Assembly: GCA_041940425.1 (NCBI GenBank)
Contig: JBGTSF010000012.1
Span: 15,924 to 79,923, forward strand
Length of the DNA stretch: 64,000 nt
DNA from: DATHTS01 sp041940425
GTDB taxonomy: Bacteria > Acidobacteriota > Blastocatellia > Pyrinomonadales > Pyrinomonadaceae
Direction: 5' to 3'
Part shown: piece by piece, positions 16,111 to 24,240 of the stretch
Numbering within the stretch: the first letter of the stretch is position 1
Layout: the number at the start of each line of letters is the position of its first letter
Position numbers and translations under genes: made by a program
Notes under the pieces: model-generated
What the model saw: only the letters and a program-made list of their open reading frames with translations
The model's database searches: none
What the model was told of the DNA's origin: nothing

Positions 16111-17403
16111 TTACGCTGTTTCCGGTTCTAATTTCAGAGATTCTTTTAACGAAACGATGGCGACTTCGAGCTGTTCGTCGTCTGGTTCCTGCGTCGTGAT
16201 GTTTTGCAGCCAGATGCCGGGCAGAGTCATCAATTTGAAGATCGCGCCCGATTCTTTTTTCGCGGCGTAGCGGATAACTTCATACGAAAGTCCGGCGACG
16301 AGCGGCATCAGAGCAATGCGAACGACCAGATTCAGCCAGGTCGCTTCAAACGCGATGACCGAAAACAGAACGATGGAAACGAGCATCACGACCATCAAAA
16401 ACGACGTGCCGCATCGCGGATGCTGACGTTTTTGCTGTTTGGCATTTTCGACCGTTAAATCTAAGCCTTTTTCCCAATTGAAAACCGTTTTGTGTTCCGC
16501 GCCGTGATATTCGAAAACGCGGCGAATGTCTCGCAAATAAGACATCGAAAAGATCATCACGATAAAAAAGATCATTCGAATGATGCCGTCAATCAGGTTA
16601 AAACCGACCCACGCGCCGAACGAATCGAGTTTGATCTCGCGGATGTATGCGTAGAGCGTCTGCCACCACGCCGAATCGGCGGCGAGCAGCGGAGCGTTGC
16701 CCCAGCCGAGCCAGATAAACAAAAGATTGGTCAAAAGCAGCGGCGCGACGACGAAAAGCAGGATATTAAAACCGAGCGCGAAAATTATCGAACCGACCGC
16801 GCCCGCCGTCTGCGAAGGCTTTTTGTTCGACTTTTCTTTTTCGCTTTTTTCTTCCGGCATGACGACTTTGACCGGAGCTTTCGTGAAATTCTCTTCCAAA
16901 GTTCCGTCCGCTAAAACCGCTTCCGTCTGCAATTCTTTGGCTTTCGCTTTTTCTTCGAGTTCCAAATCTTCTTCGTAAATTTTGGCGGAAAAATTCAGAG
17001 CTTTAATTCCCAGAGCCATTGATTGAATGAGTGTTGCACCGCCGCGCAGGACGGGCAGATTCATCCATTTATATTTGTCGCTCCATTTCGGCAGTTTCTC
17101 CGCCGTGTGAACGATCGAGCCGTCTTTTTTGCGGCAGGCAATCGCGTAAGCCGACGGCGTTCGCATCATCACGCCTTCCATGACGGCTTGACCGCCGACG
17201 ATCAGATCGCGCTCCATCGCAAAGACGGTGTGCAAGAATTTCATTTTTCGCGCTGAAGATTTGTTATTTTTCATAGCCTTTAATTGACGTTTTTTTTCCT
17301 GTTTTCGTTGCATTTTCATCTTTTCATATAAAGCCGAAATGCCCGACGCTTTCCAAGTATAAAAAAGGTTTTCGAAGTGATTTCGCCAAACGGTCAAAAA
17401 CAA
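16111..17403 (-). CDS. DUF1385 family membrane protein
   Basis: The family signature VGGQAVMEGVMMRTPSAYA appears about 70 residues in, followed by several hydrophobic segments (FALGFNILLFVVAPLLLTNL, MIFFIVMIFSMSYL, FLMVVMLVSIVLFSVIAF) and the conserved EYHGAEHKTVFNWEKG and HPRCGTSFL motifs. Length from the first possible codon is 430 residues, but the first roughly 30 residues look non-coding. More likely starts are the Met codons within the Lys-rich segment MKMQRKQEKKRQLKAMKNN or just before MERDLIVGGQ. A charged insert (about 180-210) separates the domain halves. The function of DUF1385 is not established; its conserved place between rpmE and prfA is a known gene neighbourhood. Confidence 0.88.
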   Translation of the reverse strand: MFLTVWRNHFENLFYTWKASGISALYEKMKMQRKQEKKRQLKAMKNNKSSARKMKFLHTVFAMERDLIVGGQAVMEGVMMRTPSAYAIACRKKDGSIVHTAEKLPKWSDKYKWMNLPVLRGGATLIQSMALGIKALNFSAKIYEEDLELEEKAKAKELQTEAVLADGTLEENFTKAPVKVVMPEEKSEKEKSNKKPSQTAGAVGSIIFALGFNILLFVVAPLLLTNLLFIWLGWGNAPLLAADSAWWQTLYAYIREIKLDSFGAWVGFNLIDGIIRMIFFIVMIFSMSYLRDIRRVFEYHGAEHKTVFNWEKGLDLTVENAKQQKRQHPRCGTSFLMVVMLVSIVLFSVIAFEATWLNLVVRIALMPLVAGLSYEVIRYAAKKESGAIFKLMTLPGIWLQNITTQEPDDEQLEVAIVSLKESLKLEPETA

Positions 17404-17490
17404 TAATGCCGACTCTTTTTAGGGTTCGCTTTCTCCGGTGTGATTATACACCAAGATCGAAGCGACGCAGGGTAAAAAGCGTCGGCATTA
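17404..17490. repeat. Long inverted repeat with nested hairpin between rpmE and the DUF1385 gene
   Basis: TAATGCCGACTCTTTTTA at 17404-17421 pairs with its near-perfect reverse complement at 17473-17490 (one mismatch). The loop contains a second hairpin, GGTGT-GATTAT-ACACC. The element fills most of the spacer and probably folds in the rpmE transcript, acting as a terminator, attenuator or RNA-stability element. Confidence 0.8.
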
Positions 17491-17541
17491 CAGATTTTGT
17501 TTAGCTAATAACGTGTGATGAAAGATTTCATCTCTAAATAT

Positions 17542-17757
17542 TTATTTTGCGGCATTCCCGCGGGCATAGCGTTTGTTAAATCGGTCAACGCGACCGGCGG
17601 TGTCAACCAATTTTTGTTTTCCGGTAAAAAACGGATGACATTCCGAGCAGATTTCGATGCTCAAATCTTCGCCCATCGTCGAGCGTGTCTTAAACGAGTT
17701 ACCGCACGCGCAGGCGACGGTGATTTCTTCATAATTCGGATGTATTTCAGGTTTCAT
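17542..17757 (-). CDS. rpmE: 50S ribosomal protein L31, zinc-binding type
   Basis: 71 residues, full family length. The zinc ligands are intact: Cys16 and Cys18 (CACGNSF) and Cys37 and Cys40 (ICSECHPFFTGKQK). This is the C+ form of L31, which in other bacteria can be replaced by a cysteine-free paralogue under zinc limitation; no such paralogue is seen in this window. The C-terminal VDRFNKRY motif is typical. The gene heads the rpmE, DUF1385, prfA block. Confidence 0.97.
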   Translation of the reverse strand: MKPEIHPNYEEITVACACGNSFKTRSTMGEDLSIEICSECHPFFTGKQKLVDTAGRVDRFNKRYARGNAAK

Positions 17758-17870
17758 TTGTTCAATGGTCTCCTATATATTGATAATTGCGGATAAAACG
17801 CAAACTGTAATAATATGCGTCAATCAGATGAAACGTCAAGCCGAAAGGTTTTCCGGCGAAATTTTGAACT

Positions 17871-18272
17871 TTAATGTGCGTCTTTTGACTCAAAACTCGG
17901 AGGCTGCGGCGGATCATTGTAAACCACTGCATTTGATTGTTTTAACAAGCTGAAATACCAAAGAAATAAATATGTTAATCCGGCGTAAAGCAAAAAGTTA
18001 AATCCAAGAGTCCAAACTACTCTAAACCAAACAGTGTCAAATATGTATCGCAAACCGAAAAAATCATAAAAACGGATGTAATCATATATCCAAAACGGAA
18101 TGGCTATTGGAGCAAAAATTAGTCCGGGAGTTGAGTGTCCTTTTATCTCCATATCCGTTAAGTTAGATTGAGGAAAATATTTTTCTATAAAAAAGGATGA
18201 AAATCCCGCCAAGAAAAAGAGAATGGTAGGAAAGACAATTCCACCGATCAGTGATGCAATAATTCTTTTCAT
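17871..18272 (-). CDS. Small integral membrane protein, unrecognised
   Basis: 133 residues with about four hydrophobic segments (IIASLIGGIVFPTILFFLAG, a segment around GLIFAPIAIPFWIYDY, FDTVWFRVVWTLGFNFLLY, GLTYLFLWYFSL) and a short polar tail. I do not recognise the family. It is noticeably more A/T-rich than its neighbours and ends 3 nt before the methyltransferase start region on the same strand, so it may be translated with that gene or be a recent arrival. Confidence 0.65.
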   Translation of the reverse strand: MKRIIASLIGGIVFPTILFFLAGFSSFFIEKYFPQSNLTDMEIKGHSTPGLIFAPIAIPFWIYDYIRFYDFFGLRYIFDTVWFRVVWTLGFNFLLYAGLTYLFLWYFSLLKQSNAVVYNDPPQPPSFESKDAH

Positions 18273-18275
18273 TTT

Positions 18276-19448
18276 TTATTTCATCAGCAAAATCTCTAAC
18301 CTCTGATCTTTTATCCCGTAAAAATCTTTGATCGAATTTATCTGCTCGTCGAGTTTTTCCGCGTCTTTGATTTTCTTTTGCTTCGTGCCGACGATCATAT
18401 TGTTTTTCGGCGTGTGTTCGGTCGAGACGAATTCGAAAAGTTTTGTTTGATAGCCGGATTTTTCTAACAGCAGAGCGCGGAGACCGTCGGTGATTGATTC
18501 GGCTTCGCGTTCGAGCATTACGCCGTGTTTTAAGATATTTTTGAGCATTTCCGGCGGCTGAATTTGCGGGCGGATTTCCTGATGACAGCAGGGCGCGACG
18601 ACGATCAGTTCGGCATTTGATTTGATGCCCTGAAAAAGCGCGTCGTCGGTCGCCGTGTTGCAGGCGTGAAGCGCGATGAGAACGTCAACGTCTTTTAATT
18701 CGTAATCGCCGATATAGCCGTGAACGAATTTCAAATCTTCAAATTCCGATGCGCGGGCGATGTCGTTACACAAGCCGACGAGTTCCTCTTTCGTGTCAAC
18801 ACCGGTAACTTTTACGTCCAGATCGCGAATGTTTTTAAAATAATCATACGCCGCAAATGTCAGATAGCCTTTGCCCGAACCCATGTCAACGATGTTCAGC
18901 TGTGTGCGGTCTTTTAAATGAGATTTGTCGAACAGCGAGCCGAGAGTTTCGACAAATTTATTGATCTGTTTCCATTTGTCCTGCTGTTTGTCGCGGATCT
19001 CGCCGCGGTCGGTCGTGATGCCGAGAGCGCGCAGATAAAAGCTGTCGGCGTTGACGAATCGCTTTTTCTCGCGGTCGTGTTCGAGCGTCGGTTTTGATTT
19101 GAAAGTCGGCTTCGCCACATTCAAACGCGATTTGCCTTTTTTGCCGATGTCGAGTTGAAAATCGTTTTCCGTGGTGAAAAGATGTCCGGCAAAAAATTCC
19201 GTTCCCAAAACTTTTCGCAGGATTTTTACACCCTCATTGTAATCAAAATTCTTCGCCGTATCGCGCGTGTTGTAGCGGTAAAGAAAGAAAAGCCTTCTGC
19301 CTTTTTTCGTATCAATGAGGCGAACCATCACCTTTTGCAGATGCTCGTCCGCGCCTTTGTAATTGCCCAGCGTCATCTTGACAAAAGTTTTTTCGTGCAG
19401 AGAACGGGCAAATTCCGAGATAAATTTTTCGACGTTTTCGATGGACAT
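18276..19448 (-). CDS. Class I SAM-dependent methyltransferase (Methyltransf_32-like)
   Basis: 390 residues. The first half (to about 190) is an unassigned helical/beta region. The second half is a Rossmann methyltransferase: the SAM-binding motif NIVDMGSGKGYLTFAAYDYF, an acidic loop (VTGVDTKEELV), and LIALHACNTATDDAL. The APCCHQE motif is characteristic of the Methyltransf_32 group, which also includes eukaryotic METTL25/RRNAD1-like proteins. The substrate is unknown; RNA or protein are both possible. It is transcribed away from the inverted repeat at 19458-19570. Confidence 0.85.
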   Translation of the reverse strand: MSIENVEKFISEFARSLHEKTFVKMTLGNYKGADEHLQKVMVRLIDTKKGRRLFFLYRYNTRDTAKNFDYNEGVKILRKVLGTEFFAGHLFTTENDFQLDIGKKGKSRLNVAKPTFKSKPTLEHDREKKRFVNADSFYLRALGITTDRGEIRDKQQDKWKQINKFVETLGSLFDKSHLKDRTQLNIVDMGSGKGYLTFAAYDYFKNIRDLDVKVTGVDTKEELVGLCNDIARASEFEDLKFVHGYIGDYELKDVDVLIALHACNTATDDALFQGIKSNAELIVVAPCCHQEIRPQIQPPEMLKNILKHGVMLEREAESITDGLRALLLEKSGYQTKLFEFVSTEHTPKNNMIVGTKQKKIKDAEKLDEQINSIKDFYGIKDQRLEILLMK

Positions 19449-19457
19449 AAGAATTAA

Positions 19458-19570
19458 ATTTTAACGCAAAGACGCGAAGGCGCAAGGTCGCAAAGGGAAG
19501 AAAATATAAAATGAAATAAGATGATTCCTCAAACGCACTTTAAAATTCCTTTGCGTCTTTGCGTTAAAAT
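19458..19570. repeat. Inverted repeat built from the AACGCAAAGACGC word
   Basis: A 23-nt arm at 19458-19480 (ATTTTAACGCAAAGACGCGA plus AGG) is matched by its reverse complement at 19548-19570 with one mismatch. Between them the left side continues with further GCGCAAGG/CGCAAAGG words. It lies between divergently oriented genes. The 15-mer CGCAAAGACGCGAAG at 19465-19479 recurs exactly, in reverse complement, inside purL at 43386-43400. Confidence 0.85.
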
Positions 19571-19576
19571 AAAAAT

Positions 19577-19722
19577 ATGATCAACAAGGAAGATTTTGTA
19601 AAAAGCATCGCGTATCTTTTTCTGGAAACTTTTGAAGGCTCGCCTGAAGAATGCTCGCCCATACGGCGTATCATCTCGGTGCGATTCGGCAGATAGCGAA
19701 AAGTTCGGCGCGGGAAATTTAA
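19577..19722 (+). pseudogene. DinB-family gene remnant (internal deletion and frameshift)
   Basis: An ATG at 19577 opens a frame starting MINKEDFVKSIAYLFLETFE and running into a premature stop after about 39 codons. From 19654 a second frame reads LAHTAYHLGAIRQIAKSSAR and ends at TAA 19720-19722. The phrase AYHLGAIRQ is typical of the C-terminal helix of DinB-like four-helix proteins, where its histidine is a metal ligand. The two pieces look like the first and last parts of one gene with about two thirds of the middle removed and the frame shifted. Confidence 0.6.
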
Positions 19723-19761
19723 AAACCGCTTTTTCCGCGGAAAAATTTCTTACAAATTATT

Positions 19762-21354
19762 TCAAACCAAAGAATTATTTCTCAGCAAATCTTTCATCAG
19801 CTCGACCAATTTATCCAGATCAACCGGCTTGGCGAGATGTTCCTGATAACCGGCTTCGATGGCGAGCGAGCGGTCTTGCAAACTGGCGTATCCGGTCAGA
19901 GCGATTGCCGGAATCCGTCCGCCTTCTTCGGGCGCGAGTTCTCTGATCTGACGCATCAGTTTGTAGCCGTCTTCGCCGGGCAGACCGACATCGCTGACTA
20001 ATATATCGGGCTGAAAATCTTTGATCGCTTCCATAGCTTTCGCGGCGGAATCAACGGCGGTAACTTTCATATCGAATTGGTTGAAAAATACTTCGAGCAT
20101 CTCGCGCGAATCCGCATCGTCTTCGACCAGCAAAACGTGAACGTTTTCGAGTGATTGCGCGGACATCTTTTCAGTAGATTCGACCGAAGACCGAGCCGGA
20201 AATAATCTTGCTTCTCGCCCGGACAAAACGGGAAGCGTAACGGTAAAAGTCGAGCCGCGATTTTCGCCGTCGCTCGTTACGGAAACCGTTCCGCCGTGCT
20301 GTTCGACCAGATGCCGGACAATCGCCAAACCGAGTCCGAGTCCGCCGGCTTCTCTCGTATAAGAACTGTCTGCCTGCCGAAAACGCTCGAAAACATAGGG
20401 CAGAAATTCCGGCTCGATGCCCTGTCCCGAATCGGCGATTTTGATCTCGACGTGTGAGTCCGTATCTTTCATATGAACATCAATCCGTCCGCTGTCCGGC
20501 GTAAATTTGATCGCGTTGGAAAGCAGATTCAGGAAGACCTGCTGAAGCCGGTCGGCATCGCCCATCACCTGACAATCGCGGCAATCCAGCGAAAAATCGA
20601 GTTTGATGTTTTTCGCTTCGACCGACGGCTGAACGATATCAATCGCCGTTCGGACTACGGGCAACAGATCGATTTTTTCCAATTCGAGTTCGAGCTTGCC
20701 GGTAATGACGCGCGAAACGAAAAGAATATCGGAAATGACTTTCGACTGCGCCCGCGTATTGCGCTCGATAACGTCGAGACCGTGTTCCAAATCCACAGCG
20801 TTGTCGGATCGGTCGCGGAGCAGTTTGATCCAGCCGAGCATCGAGTTGAGCGGCGTGCGGAGTTCGTGCGAAAGCGTCGCCAGAAACAAATCCTTTTGAT
20901 GATCGGCTTGTTCCAATTGGTTAAGCAGATCACGCGCCTGATACTGCCGCTCCCGTGCGCGAAGCGCGCCGCGCACCGCGCTGACGAGCATCGCGATGCG
21001 GATCGGACGCTCGACGATCGTCGCGTTGATGCGCGTGCCGACCAGATTTAAAAGTTTTTCGGAGTTCTGCGGATTGCCCGCAAACAGGATGACGGGAATG
21101 TCCGACCAGACGGGCTGACGGTCGAATGTTTCGACGAGCCGTTCGAGCGTGCCGTTTTCGAGAGCTTCTTCGGCGAGCAAAACCGCGCCCGTGCCTGACC
21201 TCAGTTTTTCTTCCAGATCATTCGCGTCGGCGCACGCGTCGGCGGAAATTTCCGCGTCTTCGAGCGTCCGGCAGACGAGCGTCGCATCGCGCCCCGTCGG
21301 CATAAAAACGAGAACGCGGTTTTCCGTATTTTCAGTCTTCATCGCGTTCGCCAT
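19762..21354 (-). CDS. Hybrid sensor histidine kinase with C-terminal receiver
   Basis: 530 residues, cytoplasmic (no membrane segment). An N-terminal receiver-like domain (about 12-130) lacks a clear phospho-acceptor Asp: the strand reads AVLLAEEALENG. Then HisKA with the phosphorylated histidine in LATLSHELRTPLNSMLGWIK, an HATPase domain (QQVFLNLLSNAIKFTPDSG; EAGGLGLGLAIVRHLVEQH), and a complete C-terminal receiver (VLLVEDDADSREMLEVFF; ILVSDVGLPGEDGYKL; LAKPVD). The start at 21354 overlaps the end of the KaiC-like gene by 23 nt, with another Met four codons later. Translational coupling suggests the kinase works with that ATPase. Confidence 0.92.
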   Translation of the reverse strand: MANAMKTENTENRVLVFMPTGRDATLVCRTLEDAEISADACADANDLEEKLRSGTGAVLLAEEALENGTLERLVETFDRQPVWSDIPVILFAGNPQNSEKLLNLVGTRINATIVERPIRIAMLVSAVRGALRARERQYQARDLLNQLEQADHQKDLFLATLSHELRTPLNSMLGWIKLLRDRSDNAVDLEHGLDVIERNTRAQSKVISDILFVSRVITGKLELELEKIDLLPVVRTAIDIVQPSVEAKNIKLDFSLDCRDCQVMGDADRLQQVFLNLLSNAIKFTPDSGRIDVHMKDTDSHVEIKIADSGQGIEPEFLPYVFERFRQADSSYTREAGGLGLGLAIVRHLVEQHGGTVSVTSDGENRGSTFTVTLPVLSGREARLFPARSSVESTEKMSAQSLENVHVLLVEDDADSREMLEVFFNQFDMKVTAVDSAAKAMEAIKDFQPDILVSDVGLPGEDGYKLMRQIRELAPEEGGRIPAIALTGYASLQDRSLAIEAGYQEHLAKPVDLDKLVELMKDLLRNNSLV

Positions 21355-22864
21355 TTTTACCCATCAGGTCTTTGTCCTTACCGTGATAAACCGGAATTCC
21401 GGTTAGAACGCCGTGAAATTCTTTGAGCGGCTGACCGAGCCGGATGCCGCCCGCGTCAATGCGGAATTCGCGGATCGTGCGCTCGTGTTTTCCCGTTCTT
21501 TTTTTCAAAACCGAGATCGCCTGCCGCACTTCGCCTTCGGCTTCGAAATACCGCAGAAGCACAACTGTATCGGCGAGATAGCTCATATCAATCGGCGTCT
21601 GCATCGAGCCGACCAAGCCGTATTGCCCGACGATCATAATACTGACGATGCCTTTGCGGTTGAGATACGAGAGCAGTTCGTGAAACTGCATCGTCAGAAA
21701 GCGTTCCTGCGGCGTCGCCATCAGGTAGCCGTTGACGCTGTCTATGACGACGACGCGCGTTTCGTTTCGCTCGACATCCTGACTGACCAGATGCGACAGC
21801 TCGCCCGGCGTAAATTCCGCGAGTTTGATCTGCCGGATGCTGATGAGACCTTCGGCGACGAACTTTTCGAGGTTCATTCCGAGTGCCGACGCGCGTTTAT
21901 AAAGAGTTTCGGGCGATTCGTCAAAAAGATAGAGCGCGGAACGCTCGCCGTTTTCAGCCGCCGTCAGCGCATACATCAATGCCAGCGTGGATTTGCCGAT
22001 CCCGGCAGGTCCGGTCAGGATCGTGCTGGTGCCGTAGTCGAGTCCGCCGAGAAGCTGTTCGAGGTCATCCAGATTGCTGTTGAGTGTTCCGGTCTGAAAG
22101 TCTCCGGTAATTTGGGGCGAGCCGAGACGCGGGAATACGACGATACCGCCGGTTTCGATATTAAAATCGTGCGAGCCGGATTGGAAATTTACGCCGCGCA
22201 TCTTGACGACGCGCAGATTGTGCCGCTGTTTGCCGTATTCGCTCGGCACGTATTCGAGCGTGATCACGCCGTGCGCGATTGATTCGAGCTGCCGTTGCGA
22301 CGTATGCGAGGTCAGATCGTCGAGCAGCATGACGGTGCATTTCCGCCCGGTAAAATACTGCTTGAGGGCAAGTATCTGCCGCCGGAAACGAAGCGCGTCG
22401 CCCGCCAGCATACGCATCTCCGACAGCGAATCGAAAACGACGCGTGCCGGGTCAGTGCGCTCGACTTCCTTTAAGACGGCTTTTGTCGTTTCGTCCAGCT
22501 CGACTTCCGACGGGTGAAAAACCGTGTAGCCCGCGTCTCCCATCAAAGAATCGCCGGAAATCGTCAGGTCGAGGATATTCAACTGTTCCAAATCCCAGCC
22601 GTGCGACTGTCCGACGGAGATGAGTTCTTCCTTGCTCTCTGAAAGAGTAACGTAAAGCCCGCGCTCGCCCTTGCGCTCGCCTTCGAGCAAAAACTGCAAA
22701 CCCATCGTCGTTTTGCCCGTGCCGGGATTTCCCTGAACGAGATAGAGGCGATGTTTCGGCAAACCGCCTTTGAGGATAAAATCCAATCCCTCGATACCCG
22801 AAGAGGCGCGGTCGAAATCGGTTATTTCTGATGTCTTCATAGTTTCGTAAATTTTATTATTCAA
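21332..22864 (-). CDS. KaiC-like double RecA-fold ATPase
   Basis: 510 residues with two tandem KaiC domains. Walker A motifs are QGNPGTGKTTMGLQF (about residue 44) and TGPAGIGKSTLALMY (about residue 285). Both halves carry the family pattern after Walker A (ALYLFDESPETLYKRA) and Walker B-like VVIDSVNGYL. Non-cyanobacterial KaiC-like proteins with two domains are common and frequently sit next to histidine kinases; a clock role should not be assumed because no KaiA or KaiB is seen here. The start may be the second Met (MKTSEITDFDRASSG), which begins right at the domain. The 3' end overlaps the hybrid kinase. Confidence 0.92.
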   Translation of the reverse strand: MNNKIYETMKTSEITDFDRASSGIEGLDFILKGGLPKHRLYLVQGNPGTGKTTMGLQFLLEGERKGERGLYVTLSESKEELISVGQSHGWDLEQLNILDLTISGDSLMGDAGYTVFHPSEVELDETTKAVLKEVERTDPARVVFDSLSEMRMLAGDALRFRRQILALKQYFTGRKCTVMLLDDLTSHTSQRQLESIAHGVITLEYVPSEYGKQRHNLRVVKMRGVNFQSGSHDFNIETGGIVVFPRLGSPQITGDFQTGTLNSNLDDLEQLLGGLDYGTSTILTGPAGIGKSTLALMYALTAAENGERSALYLFDESPETLYKRASALGMNLEKFVAEGLISIRQIKLAEFTPGELSHLVSQDVERNETRVVVIDSVNGYLMATPQERFLTMQFHELLSYLNRKGIVSIMIVGQYGLVGSMQTPIDMSYLADTVVLLRYFEAEGEVRQAISVLKKRTGKHERTIREFRIDAGGIRLGQPLKEFHGVLTGIPVYHGKDKDLMGKNGERDED

Positions 22865-22937
22865 TGATTGATATTTTTACACAACCCGGCAAAACGCCGC
22901 AAAGAGTTTTTCGTTCAAACGGGCAGATTTATTATGT

Positions 22938-23498
22938 ATGATAAAAGCGATGAAAAATTTCAAACCCTCAAAGGAAGACCTGCGCGATGCCGTAAACCGT
23001 ACGACCGAAGATCTGATTGATTACGATCTGAAAATTTTATTCTGCGGCATCAATCCCGGCATCTGGTCGGGCGCGACCGGCTTTCATTTCGCGCGTCCGG
23101 GAAACCGTTTTTGGAAAGTCCTGCACCTTGCCGGATTTACAAACAGAATTCTGCATCCTTCGGAAGAAGACGAGCTTTTAGAACTCGGCTACGGCATCAC
23201 AAGTTTTGTAAAAAGAACAACCGCGCGAGCCGATGAATTAACGAAAGAAGAATTTATAAATGGCGGAAAACTTTTGATAAGAAAAATCGAAAAATACCGC
23301 CCGCACACCGTCGCCGTTTTAGGCATCGGCGCATACCGCGCGGCGTTTCAAAAACCGAAAGCGAAACTCGGCTTACAGGCAGAAAAGATCGGGAAAACGA
23401 AAATCTGGCTACTCCCGAATCCGAGCGGTCTGAACGCGCATTATCAGGCTGATGATTTAGCCGAACTTTTCCGTCAAGTTCGTAAGTCCATTAAATAA
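22938..23498 (+). CDS. mug: G/U mismatch-specific uracil-DNA glycosylase
   Basis: 186 residues of the Mug/TDG uracil-DNA glycosylase family, which excises uracil or ethenocytosine opposite G during base-excision repair. The catalytic-pocket motif appears as ILFCGINPGIWSGATGFHFA, followed by RPGNRFWKVLHLAGF, GITSFVKRTTARADEL, and the late WLLPNPSGLNAHYQ motif that contributes the DNA-intercalating loop. The Asn of GINPG is the catalytic residue of this family. A start at the fifth codon (MKNFKPSKED) is also possible. The gene ends just before the duplicated guaA tail. Confidence 0.93.
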   Translation: MIKAMKNFKPSKEDLRDAVNRTTEDLIDYDLKILFCGINPGIWSGATGFHFARPGNRFWKVLHLAGFTNRILHPSEEDELLELGYGITSFVKRTTARADELTKEEFINGGKLLIRKIEKYRPHTVAVLGIGAYRAAFQKPKAKLGLQAEKIGKTKIWLLPNPSGLNAHYQADDLAELFRQVRKSIK

Positions 23499-23499
23499 A

Positions 23500-23543
23500 T
23501 TTATTCCCACTCGATCGTGCTTGGCGGTTTTGATGAGATGTCG
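23500..23543. repeat. Copy of the guaA 3' end (left copy of a 44-bp direct repeat)
   Basis: Positions 23500-23543 match the last 44 nt of the guaA gene region (24197-24240) at 43 of 44 positions, the one difference being at 23537/24234. Read on minus it encodes DISSKPPSTIEWE and a stop. The preceding 18 nt align with the corresponding guaA codons with transitions only (NCAAR versus NRVVY). Together with the intact end it brackets the vapBC module. Confidence 0.9.
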
Positions 23544-23558
23544 CGGGCGGCGCAGTTT

Positions 23559-23954
23559 TTACCAAATTCTTTTAATTGATTTTCCTTTTAGATAATTGTC
23601 ATATGCCGCGTCAATGCTTATCAAATCCATATTTTCAATAATCGTCTGCGAAACGATTATTCGGTCAAACGGATCGCGGTGATGAAAAGGCAAGCGGTTT
23701 TGTTCGACGGTGTGTGCGAAGTTTATCGGTAAAATTTGAATCGAATTGTCATTCAAATCATCAATTACCGATTCGTAATGTCCTTTGATAGAAAGTTTTC
23801 CGAGAGCGGTTTTGATCGAGATTTCCCAGAGCGAAGCGATACTGATAAAGATTTCGTTATTTCCATTTTCGATGGTCGTTTTAGCGGTTTTGCTTAATTC
23901 TTTCGCATTGCTGACAAACCACAGAAAAACGTGAGTATCAATCAAAAACCGCAT
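23559..23954 (-). CDS. vapC: PIN-domain ribonuclease toxin of a VapBC pair
   Basis: 131 residues with a complete PIN-domain acidic set: Asp6 (FLIDTHVFLWF), Glu44 (ASLWEISIKTALGKL), Asp94 and Asp97 (HHRDPFDRIIVSQ) and Asp115 (LISIDAAYDNY). VapC toxins are Mg-dependent endoribonucleases, often cleaving initiator tRNA or 23S rRNA. Its ATG directly abuts the stop codon of the antitoxin gene, so the two are translationally coupled. It is more A/T-rich than its neighbours. The gene ends 16 nt from the duplicated guaA tail. Confidence 0.92.
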   Translation of the reverse strand: MRFLIDTHVFLWFVSNAKELSKTAKTTIENGNNEIFISIASLWEISIKTALGKLSIKGHYESVIDDLNDNSIQILPINFAHTVEQNRLPFHHRDPFDRIIVSQTIIENMDLISIDAAYDNYLKGKSIKRIW

Positions 23955-24164
23955 TTACATATACTCCTTGAAATCTTCGAGCGGCGCGTCGAAATCCGGC
24001 GCGAGTTTATATTTTCCCTTCGCGCTTCCGGCTTTGCGGTTTTTCTTTTTCCGCTTCTGCGCGGCGTATTTTTTTTGCAGAAATTCGGCATAATGCAAAA
24101 CTTCCTGTTTCAATTGTTCGGGAAGTTGCTCGATCTGCGCCAGAATTGCTTTTTCTTCGGTCAT
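23955..24164 (-). CDS. DUF2281-type antitoxin partner of VapC
   Basis: 69 residues. The N-terminus (EEKAILAQIEQLPEQLKQEV) and LHYAEFLQKKYAAQKRKKK match the DUF2281 antitoxin pattern, in which a helical N-terminal part is followed by a basic segment and a C-terminal acidic/aromatic tail (PDFDAPLEDFKEYM) that would occupy the toxin. Upstream of vapC with no gap. It lies between the guaA stop and vapC, inside the direct repeat. DNA-binding autoregulation would be expected but is not visible. Confidence 0.88.
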   Translation of the reverse strand: MTEEKAILAQIEQLPEQLKQEVLHYAEFLQKKYAAQKRKKKNRKAGSAKGKYKLAPDFDAPLEDFKEYM

Positions 24165-24196
24165 AACGATTCACGATTTTATCATAAATTTCAAAC

Positions 24197-24240
24197 TTTA
24201 TTCCCACTCGATCGTGCTTGGCGGTTTTGATGAAATGTCG
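24197..24240. repeat. guaA 3' end, right copy of the 44-bp direct repeat
   Basis: This stretch holds the intact guaA C-terminus and stop and is duplicated at 23500-23543. The 3' end of guaA is a known insertion hotspot for genomic islands, in which recombination restores the gene end and leaves a second partial copy on the far side. Confidence 0.88.

Noticed and set aside
19577..19696. The short 39-codon frame as a genuine small gene
   Set aside because: The second frame immediately after it carries the matching DinB C-terminal helix, so a deleted and shifted gene explains both better.
21332..22864. The double KaiC protein as evidence of a circadian clock
   Set aside because: KaiC-like proteins are widespread outside cyanobacteria, and no KaiA or KaiB gene is seen here.
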